A stretch of DNA of 64,000 nt, taken from assembly GCF_021023135.1 (NCBI RefSeq), contig NZ_PGFV01000002.1:310001-374000 (forward strand), read 5' to 3'. This document shows positions 43,402 through 52,322 of this stretch, piece after piece (position 1 is the first letter of the stretch; the number at the start of each line of letters is the position of its first letter). A model generated the notes under the pieces. It was not told the DNA's origin. It searched no databases and saw only the letters and a list, made by a program, of their open reading frames with translations. This DNA is from Brevibacterium sp. CCUG 69071 (lineage in GTDB: Bacteria; Actinomycetota; Actinomycetes; Actinomycetales; Brevibacteriaceae). Both the position numbers and the translations under genes were made by a program.

Positions 43402-44193
43402 TCAGCTCGAGCCGGTCACCCGCGCGAAGATGCGATCGAGAGCCGTGGCGAGCGCGGCCCGGTTGTCCTCGTCCATCCACTCGCGGTTGAGCATCTCATT
43501 GAGTCCACCGGGGGTCTCGTGAGCGGCGACGAGCTCGCTAATCGGATCGTTTGTCTGAGCGAGGGTGGTGCCGAGACCGACATACTGGCCGCGGATGAAG
43601 TGATCGGCATCGGACTGCTCCCATCCTTGGTCGATGAGCCAGGCGGTGATCGTCTGCAGATAGGCGAAGTGCGCGGACATCGTCGCCGTCACCGCCGACA
43701 ACGTGTTGAACAGAGTCTCGTCCTTCGCCGTGACCGATCCGCCGAGGTCGTCGAGGATGGCCTCGACCTCTGTGTTCGCCGGATACATCGCGGTCACACC
43801 TTTGCGCTCGCGGACGGCCGGCAGGGGGATGATGCGCACAGTCGTCGGCGCATTCGGCAGGTGCTTCGCCAGTTCCTCGGTCGAGACTCCGGCGACGGCG
43901 CTGACCAGGGTCTTCTCAGCCGGGATCTCGATTCCGCCGAGGACCTCCGCGGTCTGCTGAGGGAGCACGGCGAGAACGATGAGATCGCTGCGGTCGACGA
44001 CTTCCTGGTTGCTGCCGGCCACCTCGGCGGTGGAGATCTTCTCTGCCAGACCTGCCGCGCGTTCGGCGTTGCGAGGGGAGAGGACGAAGCTGCGTCGACG
44101 CTCATCCGCGGTGTCGGCCTGGGCCGCTGCGCTCAATCCGTCGACCATCGCCGAGGCGATCTCGCCGACTCCGATGAAACCGATCGTGCTCAT
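43402..44193 (-). CDS. Pyrroline-5-carboxylate reductase-like protein
   Basis: The 263-residue protein has the NAD(P)-binding motif GFIGVGEIASAM at the N-terminus and the dimerisation domain of the ProC family (AHFAYLQTITAWLIDQG and ETPGGLNEMLNRE, matching the family's C-terminal TPGG motif). The family reduces pyrroline-5-carboxylate to proline, but divergent members have other imine substrates. The start overlaps the stop of the WYL regulator by 4 nt, so the regulator and reductase are co-translated. That pairing makes a specialised catabolic role as likely as proline synthesis. Confidence 0.8.
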   Translation of the reverse strand: MSTIGFIGVGEIASAMVDGLSAAAQADTADERRRSFVLSPRNAERAAGLAEKISTAEVAGSNQEVVDRSDLIVLAVLPQQTAEVLGGIEIPAEKTLVSAVAGVSTEELAKHLPNAPTTVRIIPLPAVRERKGVTAMYPANTEVEAILDDLGGSVTAKDETLFNTLSAVTATMSAHFAYLQTITAWLIDQGWEQSDADHFIRGQYVGLGTTLAQTNDPISELVAAHETPGGLNEMLNREWMDEDNRAALATALDRIFARVTGSS

Positions 44194-45179
44194 GTGGTGC
44201 CTCCTTGCGTGGGGTGCGTGGTGGACGCGTGATCATTGTATTCGACGAGTTCAGCACCGATCCGTGCGAGCTCATGGCGCAGTTCGGGCGGTGAGAGGAC
44301 CTCGATCGTTCGACCCCAGCCGGCCAGCTGCTCGGCGAGGGCGACGACAAGGTTGGCCTGCACCTCGGCGATGGTGAATTCCGAAGACTCCTCGACGACG
44401 GTGAAATATCGTCCGAAGTGCGCGCGGAGGATCGGCACGGTCCAGTGAGGACAGCTGATCGTCGAGGTGACCGTTGAGCGCAGCGCCTCCACCTCGTCGA
44501 CGTGCGCAGCCCAATATGCGGCGAGATCGAAATCGGTGTCGACATCGGAGAGAGGAGTGGCCGGATCCGTCGGCTTCACCTCGACGATTCGGTCGACGCG
44601 ATAGGTCCGGACCATATCGGAGTGAGCGACGAAGTACCAGATTCCGGCCTTCGCGACGAGTCCGAGGGGTGCCGCCGGCAGCGTTTCGGCGGACCCGTCG
44701 CGGTGGACGTAGCTGAATTCGACGACGTGCTTCCGCACGAGTGCGGTGCGCAGTGTCTCGAGCAGTTCGAAGCGCTCGCCCGAACGTGGGATCTCGGCCC
44801 AAGAGGCGTGATCGTAGTGGATCCGCGTGGCCAGGACCTCGGCCTCGGCGCGCAGCGATTCGGGGAGAGCACGGATGAGTTTGCGGGTGGCCAGTCGGGT
44901 GTCGGGGCCGGCCAGTCCGGCAGTGCCGAGCATCCAGAACAGGGCGCGTGATTCGCCGCCGGAAAGGCCCGTGAGATTCGTCCGAGCTCCACCGATCAGT
45001 CGCCAGCCTCCACCTCGACCGGGCTGAACAGTGACGGGCACGCCGGCGGCGGACAGGGCTTCGAGATCTCTGCGTGCCGTGGCGATCGAGATCTCGAGTT
45101 CCGCCGCGACCTGCGCCGCCGTCACCTTTCCCCGGGACTGCAAGAACAACAGAAGTGAAAGAAGACGATCGGCACGCAT
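44190..45179 (-). CDS. WYL-domain transcriptional regulator with DeoR-type HTH
   Basis: The 329-residue protein opens with a DeoR/HTH_11 domain (SRGKVTAAQVAAELEIS, about residues 15-31) and has a WYL ligand domain from about residue 130, with the KAGIWYFVAHSDMVRTYRVDRI core (W-Y-F in place of W-Y-L). A WCX-like C-terminal extension follows (about 230-320). Such regulators sense small molecules or nucleic acids. It is coupled to the ProC-like gene downstream and divergent from a VOC-family gene, both plausible targets. Confidence 0.88.
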   Translation of the reverse strand: MRADRLLSLLLFLQSRGKVTAAQVAAELEISIATARRDLEALSAAGVPVTVQPGRGGGWRLIGGARTNLTGLSGGESRALFWMLGTAGLAGPDTRLATRKLIRALPESLRAEAEVLATRIHYDHASWAEIPRSGERFELLETLRTALVRKHVVEFSYVHRDGSAETLPAAPLGLVAKAGIWYFVAHSDMVRTYRVDRIVEVKPTDPATPLSDVDTDFDLAAYWAAHVDEVEALRSTVTSTISCPHWTVPILRAHFGRYFTVVEESSEFTIAEVQANLVVALAEQLAGWGRTIEVLSPPELRHELARIGAELVEYNDHASTTHPTQGGTT

Positions 45180-45304
45180 GGGTCAAGTGTCTCAGCAGAA
45201 GTGCTCATGAGGTGAGCACTTTAGCTGACATGGTGGTGTCCGTGGATCGAAGCCGATCCTCATCAGCCGCCGACACCAATCGTCGGCACACGTGAAAGGA
45301 CAGA

Positions 45305-45709
45305 ATGATGAGTCTTCTCAAGGGACTGACGACGATGGTGCTCACCGCCGAGGATGTCGAGTCTGCCGGCCGGTGGTACGCGGAGCTGCTGGGGGTCGCG
45401 CCCTACTTCCGCCAGCCGCCCGAAGGTCCCGCGGCTTATCTCGAATTCCGGATCGGTGCCGACGAGGACGAACTCGGGATCATGGACCGTGACTACTCAC
45501 CGGAAGGCACCACCGGAGGAAGCAGCTCGGTGACCTATTGGTATGTCGACGATGTCGAGGCGGCGGTCGCGGAATTTCTCGCTCACGGGGCACAGCCGCA
45601 TATGCCGGTCACCCCGCGCGGAACCGAATTCGTCACTGCGTCGGTGGCTGATCCATTCGGCAACGTGCTTGGCCTTATGCACAGCCCGCATTGGGCGGGG
45701 CGCCACTGA
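45305..45709 (+). CDS. VOC (glyoxalase/bleomycin resistance) superfamily protein
   Basis: The 134-residue protein consists of one VOC module pair: an N-terminal strand-helix unit with ESAGRWYAELLGV (about 17-29) and a C-terminal unit with TYWYVDDVEAAVAEF and VADPFGNVLGLM. These proteins bind metal or small ligands and may detoxify or isomerise them. A GAAAGGA site precedes tandem ATG codons. It is divergent from the WYL regulator, which may control it. The substrate is unknown. Confidence 0.85.
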   Translation: MMSLLKGLTTMVLTAEDVESAGRWYAELLGVAPYFRQPPEGPAAYLEFRIGADEDELGIMDRDYSPEGTTGGSSSVTYWYVDDVEAAVAEFLAHGAQPHMPVTPRGTEFVTASVADPFGNVLGLMHSPHWAGRH

Positions 45710-45725
45710 GCGGTGCAACGAGACT

Positions 45726-46193
45726 CTACGCGTTCTCGATGACCTGCTTGATCGCCTTGAGGGTTCGGGGGATGCCGTCCCTCGCGGCCGCGGTTCGCTC
45801 GGCAATCTGCTCTGCTGCCTGGGGTCCGTACTTCTCGGCGAAGAACGCCTGGCCCTCCGGCAGGAACTCCCACGATTCGGTGAGCAGCGTGCCGCCTTCG
45901 GCTTCCTCCACGCTGTAGGTCCAGTGGACCCGGCCGGGGCCTACGCTCCATCCGAAGGCGCGACCTTCATCGGCGATGACGACTTGACTGCGGGTCTGCC
46001 ATTCGCGATCAGGGGTCACGTTCCGTCCGGTGAACCAGGCGCCGACCCGCGGACCGTCGCCCTCGTCCCACCAGCACTCCCGGCAGATCGGTGACCATTC
46101 GCCGGTTCGGGTCACGTCCGCAACGGTCGCGTAGACGACAGCGGGATCGGAGTCGATGAGGATGGAATCGGCAAGGGTGAGGGATTCGGTCAT
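45726..46193 (-). CDS. SRPBCC (polyketide cyclase/START-like) family protein
   Basis: The 155-residue protein has the helix-grip fold pattern of SRPBCC proteins: SILIDSDPAVVYATVADVTRTGEWSP at the N-terminus (quoted pattern spans residues 10-35; key residues are the D-P-x-x-V-Y turn and the W-S-P loop), central strands, and a long C-terminal helix. It is likely a small hydrophobic ligand carrier. ATG 46193 is chosen because upstream sequence in the same frame is Arg/Ser-rich antisense to nothing conserved. It converges with the VOC gene 16 bp away. Confidence 0.8.
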   Translation of the reverse strand: MTESLTLADSILIDSDPAVVYATVADVTRTGEWSPICRECWWDEGDGPRVGAWFTGRNVTPDREWQTRSQVVIADEGRAFGWSVGPGRVHWTYSVEEAEGGTLLTESWEFLPEGQAFFAEKYGPQAAEQIAERTAAARDGIPRTLKAIKQVIENA

Positions 46194-46245
46194 GCATGTC
46201 ACTCTACCGACCCGGATCGGTGAAATGAGCGCTCGTCCACGTCCG

Positions 46246-47205
46246 TCACGTGAACCCGTCGAGCACCGCCCGCGCGGTCTCCTCGATGAGGGCGGCGTCG
46301 GATTCGACGGCCGGATCGTTGTTCTCGGTGAGGATCGCGATGACGATCGGATCTCTCTGCGGCGGGAAGACGAAGGCCACGTCGCTGCGGAGAGCATCGG
46401 CATGACCGGACTTGTCCGCAACCTTCCACCCTTCGGGGGCACCTGCAGTGATGAGGTCCTTTCCGGAGGCGTTCCCGCTCATCCAGTCGATGAGGGACTC
46501 ACGATTCTCATCCGAGAGGTTCTCCGGCTCGAGCAGCGCCGCGAGGTTGCCCGTGAACGCTGCCGGGGTCGTCGTATTCCGGGAATCGCCCTCTTTGACG
46601 ACGTTGATCTCGGGTTCGTAGTCGGCCACCTCGGTGGTGGTATCTCCCCGGTCCTCAAGTGCGGAGTCGAATCCCTTCGGACCGCCGAGGTGGTCGAAGA
46701 CGATATTGGTCGCAGCATTGTCGCTGTCCCTGACGGCTGCCTCTGCCAGGTCACGCAGAGGCAGACCCTCCTCGAGGTGCTCGCTCGTCACCGGGGTATG
46801 CCCGGCCTTCTCCACGTCCTCCTTCGTCCACGTCACATGCTCGTCCAGCTGCTCGGGCGTCGAGGAGGCCAGGAGTTCGGCGACGGCCAATGACTTGATG
46901 GATGACGCGAAGCCGAAACGTTCATTCTCCCGATGCTGCACCGTGGTCCCATCGCTGGTGTCGAGTGCGTGCACGCCGACACGGGCATCGTGGGCGTCTT
47001 CGATCTCCTTGAGCTCGGATTCGATCGCTGCATGGTCCGCAGCCCTCGTCGGGGATGCCTGCGCCGAGGTTGTCGCAGGTGGAGTCGAGGGGTGAGACGG
47101 GGAATCGGCTTCGGGCTCGTTCCCAGTTGGTGAGCAGGCGGCCAGGGTGACGAGCGAGAGGGACAGCGCGGCCGCGCTGATCGAACGAGAGATTCGTGGA
47201 GTCAT
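46246..47205 (-). CDS. Class A beta-lactamase, predicted lipoprotein
   Basis: The 319-residue precursor has a lipoprotein signal with lipobox LAAC (Cys24) and a Ser/Pro/Thr-rich spacer to about residue 55. All class A motifs are present: S101-S-I-K104 (Ser70-x-x-Lys73), S161-D-N163 (SDN loop), E197-P-E-I-N201 (Glu166 motif) and K265-S-G267 (KTG box with Ser). It should hydrolyse beta-lactams at the outer membrane face. ATG 47205 is favoured by AAGGA 7 nt upstream. The LysR gene is divergent, an arrangement like ampC/ampR. Resistance phenotype cannot be predicted. Confidence 0.88.
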   Translation of the reverse strand: MTPRISRSISAAALSLSLVTLAACSPTGNEPEADSPSHPSTPPATTSAQASPTRAADHAAIESELKEIEDAHDARVGVHALDTSDGTTVQHRENERFGFASSIKSLAVAELLASSTPEQLDEHVTWTKEDVEKAGHTPVTSEHLEEGLPLRDLAEAAVRDSDNAATNIVFDHLGGPKGFDSALEDRGDTTTEVADYEPEINVVKEGDSRNTTTPAAFTGNLAALLEPENLSDENRESLIDWMSGNASGKDLITAGAPEGWKVADKSGHADALRSDVAFVFPPQRDPIVIAILTENNDPAVESDAALIEETARAVLDGFT

Positions 47206-47344
47206 CGACATTCCTTCTGCGAGACGGTGGGGCTGACATCGGTCGAGCGGACTGCTTCGACAGTAACCACTCTTCCTCCCCAAACCGATGCAGTCGAAGA
47301 CGGATCAGAGCTTTTCCATATCAAAGACGTATATCATTCCGGGA
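47206..47344. promoter_or_regulatory. Divergent promoter region between beta-lactamase and LysR genes
   Basis: This 139-bp gap should hold both promoters. TATATC (47330-47335) sits only 9 bp before the LysR ATG, so the LysR mRNA may be leaderless. An ATAT-N9-ATAT element (47318-47334) is a weak candidate LysR binding site overlapping this promoter, which would suit autorepression. Confidence 0.35.
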
Positions 47345-48265
47345 ATGGACCTCATCGAAGCCTGCCGCACTTTCACCGCGGTCAGCGAGCTGGGCAGCAT
47401 GACGCTGGGCGCGGCAGCCTCAGGGATCCCGCAGCCGGTGGCCAGCAGGCGGATCGCGGGCCTCGAGGAGCAGTTCGGGGCGCGGCTGTTCGATCGGACC
47501 GGCCGAGGGGTGAGCCTGACGCCCTTCGGGCAGGACATGCTCGCCTCGGCGAAGCGCCTGGTCGACCTGGCCGATGCGATGATGCTCGACGCAGACAGGG
47601 CCAGGCTGCGGCCGGTCTCACTCGCGGTGCCGACCTCATGCACGACTCGGGACCTTGCCGTGCTGACCGCCTCGGTGATCTCGGCAGGTGTGCACATCGA
47701 CATCCATTCCGCGCCGCCGCACAGGCGCACCGAAGATCTGTCGAGCCGTCGGATCAGGGCCGCTTTGCACACGGTTCCCGAATCGGAGGGAACCTGGAGA
47801 GTCGACTTGGGATGTGCCCACCGGGCGCCGCTGCCGGGCCCCGTGCGTCTGTCTGCATTGCGCCGATCGAGGTCGCCGGTCTCAGGACGCGGGCCGCAGC
47901 TGTCGGGGATGCGGCTGAGGCTTCTCATCGAAGACGATGTGCCGCATGTGCGTGATCGCATCCGTCGCGCGGCCGAGGTCGCCGGCCTGCTTCCTTCTCA
48001 GGTGGTGACCGACTCGTCGGATCCCGCCGCCGTCGCTGCGGTCCTCGGTGATGGGGACCTGCTGCTGTGCAGCTCTGTCGAAGCGGAGAACCTGGGCCTT
48101 CACTGGAGTCCTCTCATCGAACCGACCATCGCCAGGGGCTACTCGCTTGCCGCCACCTCGGGAGATGACGTGAGCGTCCTCGGCCGGTTCAGTGACGAGA
48201 TCGCCGACTGTCTCGGCGGCGTCCGGGCTGTCGCCTCGGAGGGCGGGGAGCGGGAGATTGGGTGA
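47345..48265 (+). CDS. LysR-family transcriptional regulator
   Basis: The 306-residue protein has the LysR winged helix-turn-helix (residues about 3-62: TFTAVSELGSMTLGAAASGIP with the QPVASRRIAGLEEQFGARLF recognition part) and a ligand-binding domain. The gene is divergent from the class A beta-lactamase and its stop overlaps the start of a second serine hydrolase gene (GTGA). This layout recalls AmpR-type control of beta-lactamases by cell wall fragments. The inducer and targets are inferred from position only. Confidence 0.85.
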   Translation: MDLIEACRTFTAVSELGSMTLGAAASGIPQPVASRRIAGLEEQFGARLFDRTGRGVSLTPFGQDMLASAKRLVDLADAMMLDADRARLRPVSLAVPTSCTTRDLAVLTASVISAGVHIDIHSAPPHRRTEDLSSRRIRAALHTVPESEGTWRVDLGCAHRAPLPGPVRLSALRRSRSPVSGRGPQLSGMRLRLLIEDDVPHVRDRIRRAAEVAGLLPSQVVTDSSDPAAVAAVLGDGDLLLCSSVEAENLGLHWSPLIEPTIARGYSLAATSGDDVSVLGRFSDEIADCLGGVRAVASEGGEREIG

Positions 48266-49170
48266 ACGGCATGAATGATGAGGCGCGAGTCATCCATGAC
48301 ATCAATGCGGAATTGGCTTCGGCAGGGCTGAACGCAAACATCGTCGTCCGCGACCTGGACAGCAGGCGAGAGATCTCCACCTCCACCGATGCCGCAATGC
48401 CCATCGCCTCCGTGGTGAAGATTCCGATCGCTCTGGCCCTGCTCACCCGCATCAGCGAAGGAGACCTGGACGGGTCTCAGCCGATCACGATCGAACCGGA
48501 GCGATTCGACACCGCCGGCCAGACTGGAACGAGCCGGTTCCACCACCCGGCGCAGATCGCTCTCGACGACCTCGTGATGCTCTCGGTGTGCTTCAGCGAC
48601 AACACGGCCACGGATGCTCTCCTCGACATCGTCGCCCCTGCTGAGATCCAATCCGACCTTGACCGGCTGGGTGTGCGCGGCATCCACATCAGGCACCACC
48701 TCGGAGGCCTGCTGCAGACTCCGCTGGAGAGTCTGCCGGAGTCCGAGGCGCATCTCGCCTACGATCTCGCCAGGAGCAGTCCGAGCCCGGGAGCCGGACA
48801 CCGAATCTGGCAGCTCGACGTCTCCCGGGCCAATGTCGGCACCGCCGCAGGCCTGACCGATCTGCTGCAGGAGATCTGGCGCCCGAGCCGGATCGACCCT
48901 GCGGTCGCCTCCCGATTGCGGTCGCTGATGGCGGGCAACATCATCAGGCACAGGCTCGCTCCGGACTTCGCCTCCGATGCGACGACCTGGTCGTCGAAGA
49001 CGGGGACTCTGCTGAACCTGCGTCACGAGATCGGGGTGATCGATCACGCCGACGGGCAGTCCATCGCGGTCACCGCGCTCAGTGAATCGAGCAATCCTGC
49101 CTCGGCACAGCCGGCGGCAGAGGCGGCACTCGGCGCGGCGGCCAGGGCGCTGCACAATCTGCTCCGATAG
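48262..49170 (+). CDS. Serine hydrolase of beta-lactamase/DD-peptidase fold, no signal peptide
   Basis: The 302-residue protein has S50-V-V-K53, S112-D-N114 and K246-T-G248, the three active-site motifs of the beta-lactamase/PBP fold. The class A Glu166 motif is not seen, so efficient beta-lactam hydrolysis is doubtful. There is no signal peptide or membrane anchor, so it should be cytoplasmic, which is unusual for the fold. GTG 48262 overlaps the LysR stop; ATG 48271 is an alternative. The regulator coupling suggests a role linked to wall turnover or a peptide substrate. Confidence 0.75.
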   Translation: MNGMNDEARVIHDINAELASAGLNANIVVRDLDSRREISTSTDAAMPIASVVKIPIALALLTRISEGDLDGSQPITIEPERFDTAGQTGTSRFHHPAQIALDDLVMLSVCFSDNTATDALLDIVAPAEIQSDLDRLGVRGIHIRHHLGGLLQTPLESLPESEAHLAYDLARSSPSPGAGHRIWQLDVSRANVGTAAGLTDLLQEIWRPSRIDPAVASRLRSLMAGNIIRHRLAPDFASDATTWSSKTGTLLNLRHEIGVIDHADGQSIAVTALSESSNPASAQPAAEAALGAAARALHNLLR

Positions 49171-49208
49171 CGGCCAGCGACCGCTGGCGTCGGCTAGATT
49201 CTCCCCAA

Positions 49209-49266
49209 ACTACCCGACGGCGGCCCAGCACCCTCGCGCGAGGGTGCTGGGCCGCCGTCGGGTAGT
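49209..49266. terminator. 58-bp perfect palindrome, bidirectional terminator
   Basis: Every base from 49209 to 49266 pairs in a perfect inverted repeat with 29-bp arms and no unpaired loop. It lies between the convergent serine hydrolase and metQ genes. There is no T-tract. It is the strongest hairpin in the window and should stop transcription from both sides. Confidence 0.85.
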
Positions 49267-49274
49267 AAGTGGGA

Positions 49275-50111
49275 TCAGAAGCTCGGCAGGACCGATCCGT
49301 CGGACCACTTGTCTTCGATGAACTTCTTCACTTCGGGGGAGTGAAGGAGCTCGTCGAGCTTCTTGATGTTCTCGTCGTCTTTGTTCGCGGTGCGAGCGGC
49401 GAGGAAGTTGCCGTAGGGGTTGTCCTCGGCCTTCTCCAGCAGGATGCCGTCCTTGGCCGGGCTCAGCCCCGCCTCGAGGGCGTTGTTGCCGTTGATCACC
49501 GAGGCGTCGACGTCCTCGAGGGTGCGGGCCAGCTGGGCGGCGTCGGCCTCGACGAACTCGACGTTCTTCGGGTTGTCCTCGACGTCGGAGAGCTTCGCGT
49601 CGACCGCGTCGACACCGTCCTTGAGGGTGATGAGCTTCGCGCCCTCGAGCATCTTCAGCGCCCGGCCCTGGTTGGAGGGGTCGTTGTTGATGCCGATCTT
49701 CGCGTTCTTCGGGATGTCTTTGACATCCTTGATGTCCTTCGAGAACAGCGCGAAGGGCTCGAGGTTGATGGGTTCGAAGCCGGTGATCTCGTATCCCTGG
49801 CCCTCGACCTCGGAATCGAGGTAGGGCTTGTGTTGGAAGTAGTTCGCGTCGATGTCACCGTCGTTGAGTGCCTTGTTCGGCAGCGTGTAGTCCGTGTACT
49901 CCTTGACCTCGATGTCGAGGCCGGCGTCCTCGGCGAGGTTCTCCTGCACGAAGTTGAGGATGTCGCCCTGCGGGACCGGGGTCGCGCCGACGGTGAGCTT
50001 CGTGACGTCGCCGTCCTTCTCACCGACGGAATCGGTGCCGCCGCCGACGAGGCCGCAGCCCGAGAGCAGCAGGGTCGCGCTCGCGGCGATGGCGATGAGC
50101 TTGGTCTTCAT
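49275..50111 (-). CDS. metQ: Methionine ABC transporter substrate-binding lipoprotein (MetQ/NlpA)
   Basis: The 278-residue precursor has a lipoprotein signal with LSGC lipobox (Cys19) and a NlpA/MetQ fold: VGATPVPQGDILNFV at the start of the mature domain, YTDYTLPNKALNDGDIDANYFQH and the NNDPSNQGRAL segment. MetQ binds methionine (or the D-isomer) and feeds MetI. An AAGGAGA site precedes ATG 50111. It is the last gene of metN-metI-metQ, 47 bp after metI. Confidence 0.92.
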   Translation of the reverse strand: MKTKLIAIAASATLLLSGCGLVGGGTDSVGEKDGDVTKLTVGATPVPQGDILNFVQENLAEDAGLDIEVKEYTDYTLPNKALNDGDIDANYFQHKPYLDSEVEGQGYEITGFEPINLEPFALFSKDIKDVKDIPKNAKIGINNDPSNQGRALKMLEGAKLITLKDGVDAVDAKLSDVEDNPKNVEFVEADAAQLARTLEDVDASVINGNNALEAGLSPAKDGILLEKAEDNPYGNFLAARTANKDDENIKKLDELLHSPEVKKFIEDKWSDGSVLPSF

Positions 50112-50158
50112 GGTTCTCCTTGATTTCAGTGATGCGTGAGTGTGGTGAGTTCGGTGGT

Positions 50159-50833
50159 TCAGCGGTGGTCGACCGCGCGGGCGATGCGGTCTCCGATGAA
50201 CTGGATGAGGGTGACGATGAGGACGAGGACGATGATGCACGCGATCATCGTGTCCGCCTGGTACCGCTGGTAGCCGTAGGAGATCGCCAGCGCGCCGAGT
50301 CCGCCGCCGCCCACGGCACCGGCCATGGCCGTGTAGGACACCAGAGTCACCGAGGTGACCGTTGCGGCCCCGATGAGACCGGGCTTGGCCTCGGGGACGT
50401 AGACCTGACGGACGACCTGTCCGTTCGAGGCTCCCATCATCAGTGCCGCTTCGACCTTGCCTTCCGAGACTTCACGCAGGGAGTTCTCGACGAGGCGGGC
50501 GTAGAAGGGGATCGCGCCGATGGTCAGGGACACCACGGTCGCCTGCCAGCCGAGCGCTGATCCCACGACGAAACGCGCGAAGGGAATGAGCGCGATGATG
50601 AGGATGATGAAGGGGATCGAGCGGGTGATGTCGACGATGATCGACAGCACTCGGTAGACGACGGCATTCGAGTTCAGTCCGCCCCTCGAGGCGGTGAACA
50701 GCCAGATCCCCAGGGGCAGGCCGAACAGCACGGCGAGGCCGGTCGACCAGGCGGTCATCAGCAGGGTTTCGATGGCTGCGGGCAGCATCTGCTGCGTGAT
50801 GGCGGGGTTGTCGAACCACATCGGATCGTTCAT
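50159..50833 (-). CDS. metI: Methionine ABC transporter permease (MetI)
   Basis: The 224-residue protein has five membrane helices and the permease coupling motif EAALMMGASNGQVVRQVYVPEA, close to the MetI consensus. It forms the homodimeric channel for methionine import. Its ATG overlaps the metN stop by one base (TGATG), which indicates translational coupling. Confidence 0.92.
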   Translation of the reverse strand: MNDPMWFDNPAITQQMLPAAIETLLMTAWSTGLAVLFGLPLGIWLFTASRGGLNSNAVVYRVLSIIVDITRSIPFIILIIALIPFARFVVGSALGWQATVVSLTIGAIPFYARLVENSLREVSEGKVEAALMMGASNGQVVRQVYVPEAKPGLIGAATVTSVTLVSYTAMAGAVGGGGLGALAISYGYQRYQADTMIACIIVLVLIVTLIQFIGDRIARAVDHR

Positions 50834-51849
50834 CAGGCTGCCTCCTCCGCATAGATGCCGGCGGCTTTCAGAGCAGTGATGAGCTCCTTCGACTCCGCGG
50901 CCGTGGCCAGAGTGAAGCGAATCCGACCGACCTGCCTGCCCTCGATCGTCTCGACGGCTCCGGCGAGGATCGCTTCGGCGCCGACGCCGACGGATTGGGC
51001 GCTCGTGAGGACCTTCGGCAAGGTGGTGCCGGCCAGAGCAACCTCGACGAGGTGGTTGGTCCGGTTACCGGCAGCACCGTCGACGGCTTCGGTGTCCTCG
51101 GCCGGTGCCCTGTCGTCGAGACTGATGGGCGGAAGGGGGACGAGATCTTTGGCCAGGTCCGATCCCGGCTCGGAGATCACCTCGGCGAGTTTCCCGGTCT
51201 TGGCCACGCGACCATCGGCGAGCAGCGTCACGGAGTCGCAGATCTCACGGATGACGGACATCTCGTGGGTGATGATGAGGACGGTGATGCCGAGGCGATC
51301 GCGCAGCGAGCGGATGAGGCCGAGGATCTGATCCGTCGTGGACGAATCCAGCGCCGAGGTGGGCTCATCGCAGAGCAGGACCTTGGGTTCGGCGGCCAGT
51401 GCCCGGGCGATGCCCACGCGCTGTTTCTGACCGCCCGAGAGCTGGGCGGGGTAGTTGTCGACGCGGTCGCCGAGGCCGACGATCTCGAGGAGTTCGCGGG
51501 CCTTGGCCAGGCGTTCGGCCTTGGAGACGCCGGCGATCTGCAGCGGATGGGCGACGTTCTTCAGAGCGGTGCGCGAGTCGAGGAGGTTGACGTGCTGGAA
51601 GACCATCCCGATGCTGCGGCGAGCCTCCCGCAGTCCCGATCCGGACTGATCGGTGAGATCGACGCCGTCGATGGCGACCGTGCCCGAGGTGGGGCGTTCA
51701 AGCCCCGTCAGGCAGCGGATGAGAGTGGATTTCCCGGCGCCGGAGCGGCCGACGATGCCGTGGATCTCTCCGGCAGGGACCGAGAGGTCGATCTGCTCCA
51801 GGGCGACGGTGCCTCCGAACACTTTGCGCAGGCCGCGCAGTTCGATCAC
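50833..51849 (-). CDS. metN: Methionine ABC transporter ATP-binding protein (MetN)
   Basis: The 338-residue ATPase has Walker A GRSGAGKST, signature LSGGQKQR, Walker B LLCDEPTSALD and a C-terminal NIL domain (about residues 255-335) that binds methionine and causes transinhibition in MetN proteins. The start is GTG 51849 with GGAG 7 nt upstream; the in-frame ATG at 51894 lies outside the conserved domain and lacks a site. It is the first gene of the metNIQ operon. Confidence 0.93.
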   Translation of the reverse strand: MIELRGLRKVFGGTVALEQIDLSVPAGEIHGIVGRSGAGKSTLIRCLTGLERPTSGTVAIDGVDLTDQSGSGLREARRSIGMVFQHVNLLDSRTALKNVAHPLQIAGVSKAERLAKARELLEIVGLGDRVDNYPAQLSGGQKQRVGIARALAAEPKVLLCDEPTSALDSSTTDQILGLIRSLRDRLGITVLIITHEMSVIREICDSVTLLADGRVAKTGKLAEVISEPGSDLAKDLVPLPPISLDDRAPAEDTEAVDGAAGNRTNHLVEVALAGTTLPKVLTSAQSVGVGAEAILAGAVETIEGRQVGRIRFTLATAAESKELITALKAAGIYAEEAA

Positions 51850-52322
51850 AGGGGTCTCCTCGTCTGTCAGGTGGGCCGGGGCACGGTGGTGCACGGCGGA
51901 ATGAGGCGGGTGTCATCGGGTGTCGATGCACCGCCTCCGCGGGTCAGGAACCCGAACACGGCGGGCAGGAGGTCTACGGCCCAGTAATGCCGACGATTCA
52001 GCATGCCAAGACATTCACGCGGCGCACAGAGGAAATGTCATAAATGGACATGTGCGGGCTGTTTCGTGACGAAGGACTCACCTGGAGAGAGCGGCTGGCG
52101 CGGCGGATCCGGGGGAGACGGGTCGAGCGGGTCGGACGGAAGTGAAGTGACGGGAGAGTGAATTCCGCCGGAAGGGACAGCATATACAGCGAGCAATTCG
52201 CCCTGTCTTTACTCGGATTTCATCTCTGCCGCGTATGCGTTGATGGATAGGGCTCACGGGCCACCGGCTTCCAACTTCCGGCAGGTTTCCCTGCGGCCGG
52301 GTGACAACGATGGGAACACTGC
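51850..52322. promoter_or_regulatory. 473-bp divergent region upstream of metN and the GtrB-like gene
   Basis: No gene is supported. An ATGTC-N7-GACAT palindrome (52035-52051), about 190 bp before metN, is the best operator candidate for methionine control. The near half looks like an untranslated metN leader but shows no S-adenosylmethionine riboswitch pattern known to me. The far end (52160-52260) is AT-richer and probably holds the promoter of the GtrB-like gene. Confidence 0.4.

Noticed and set aside
51850..52060. S-adenosylmethionine riboswitch upstream of metN
   Set aside because: Expected by context, but I could not find conserved core elements of any known SAM class.
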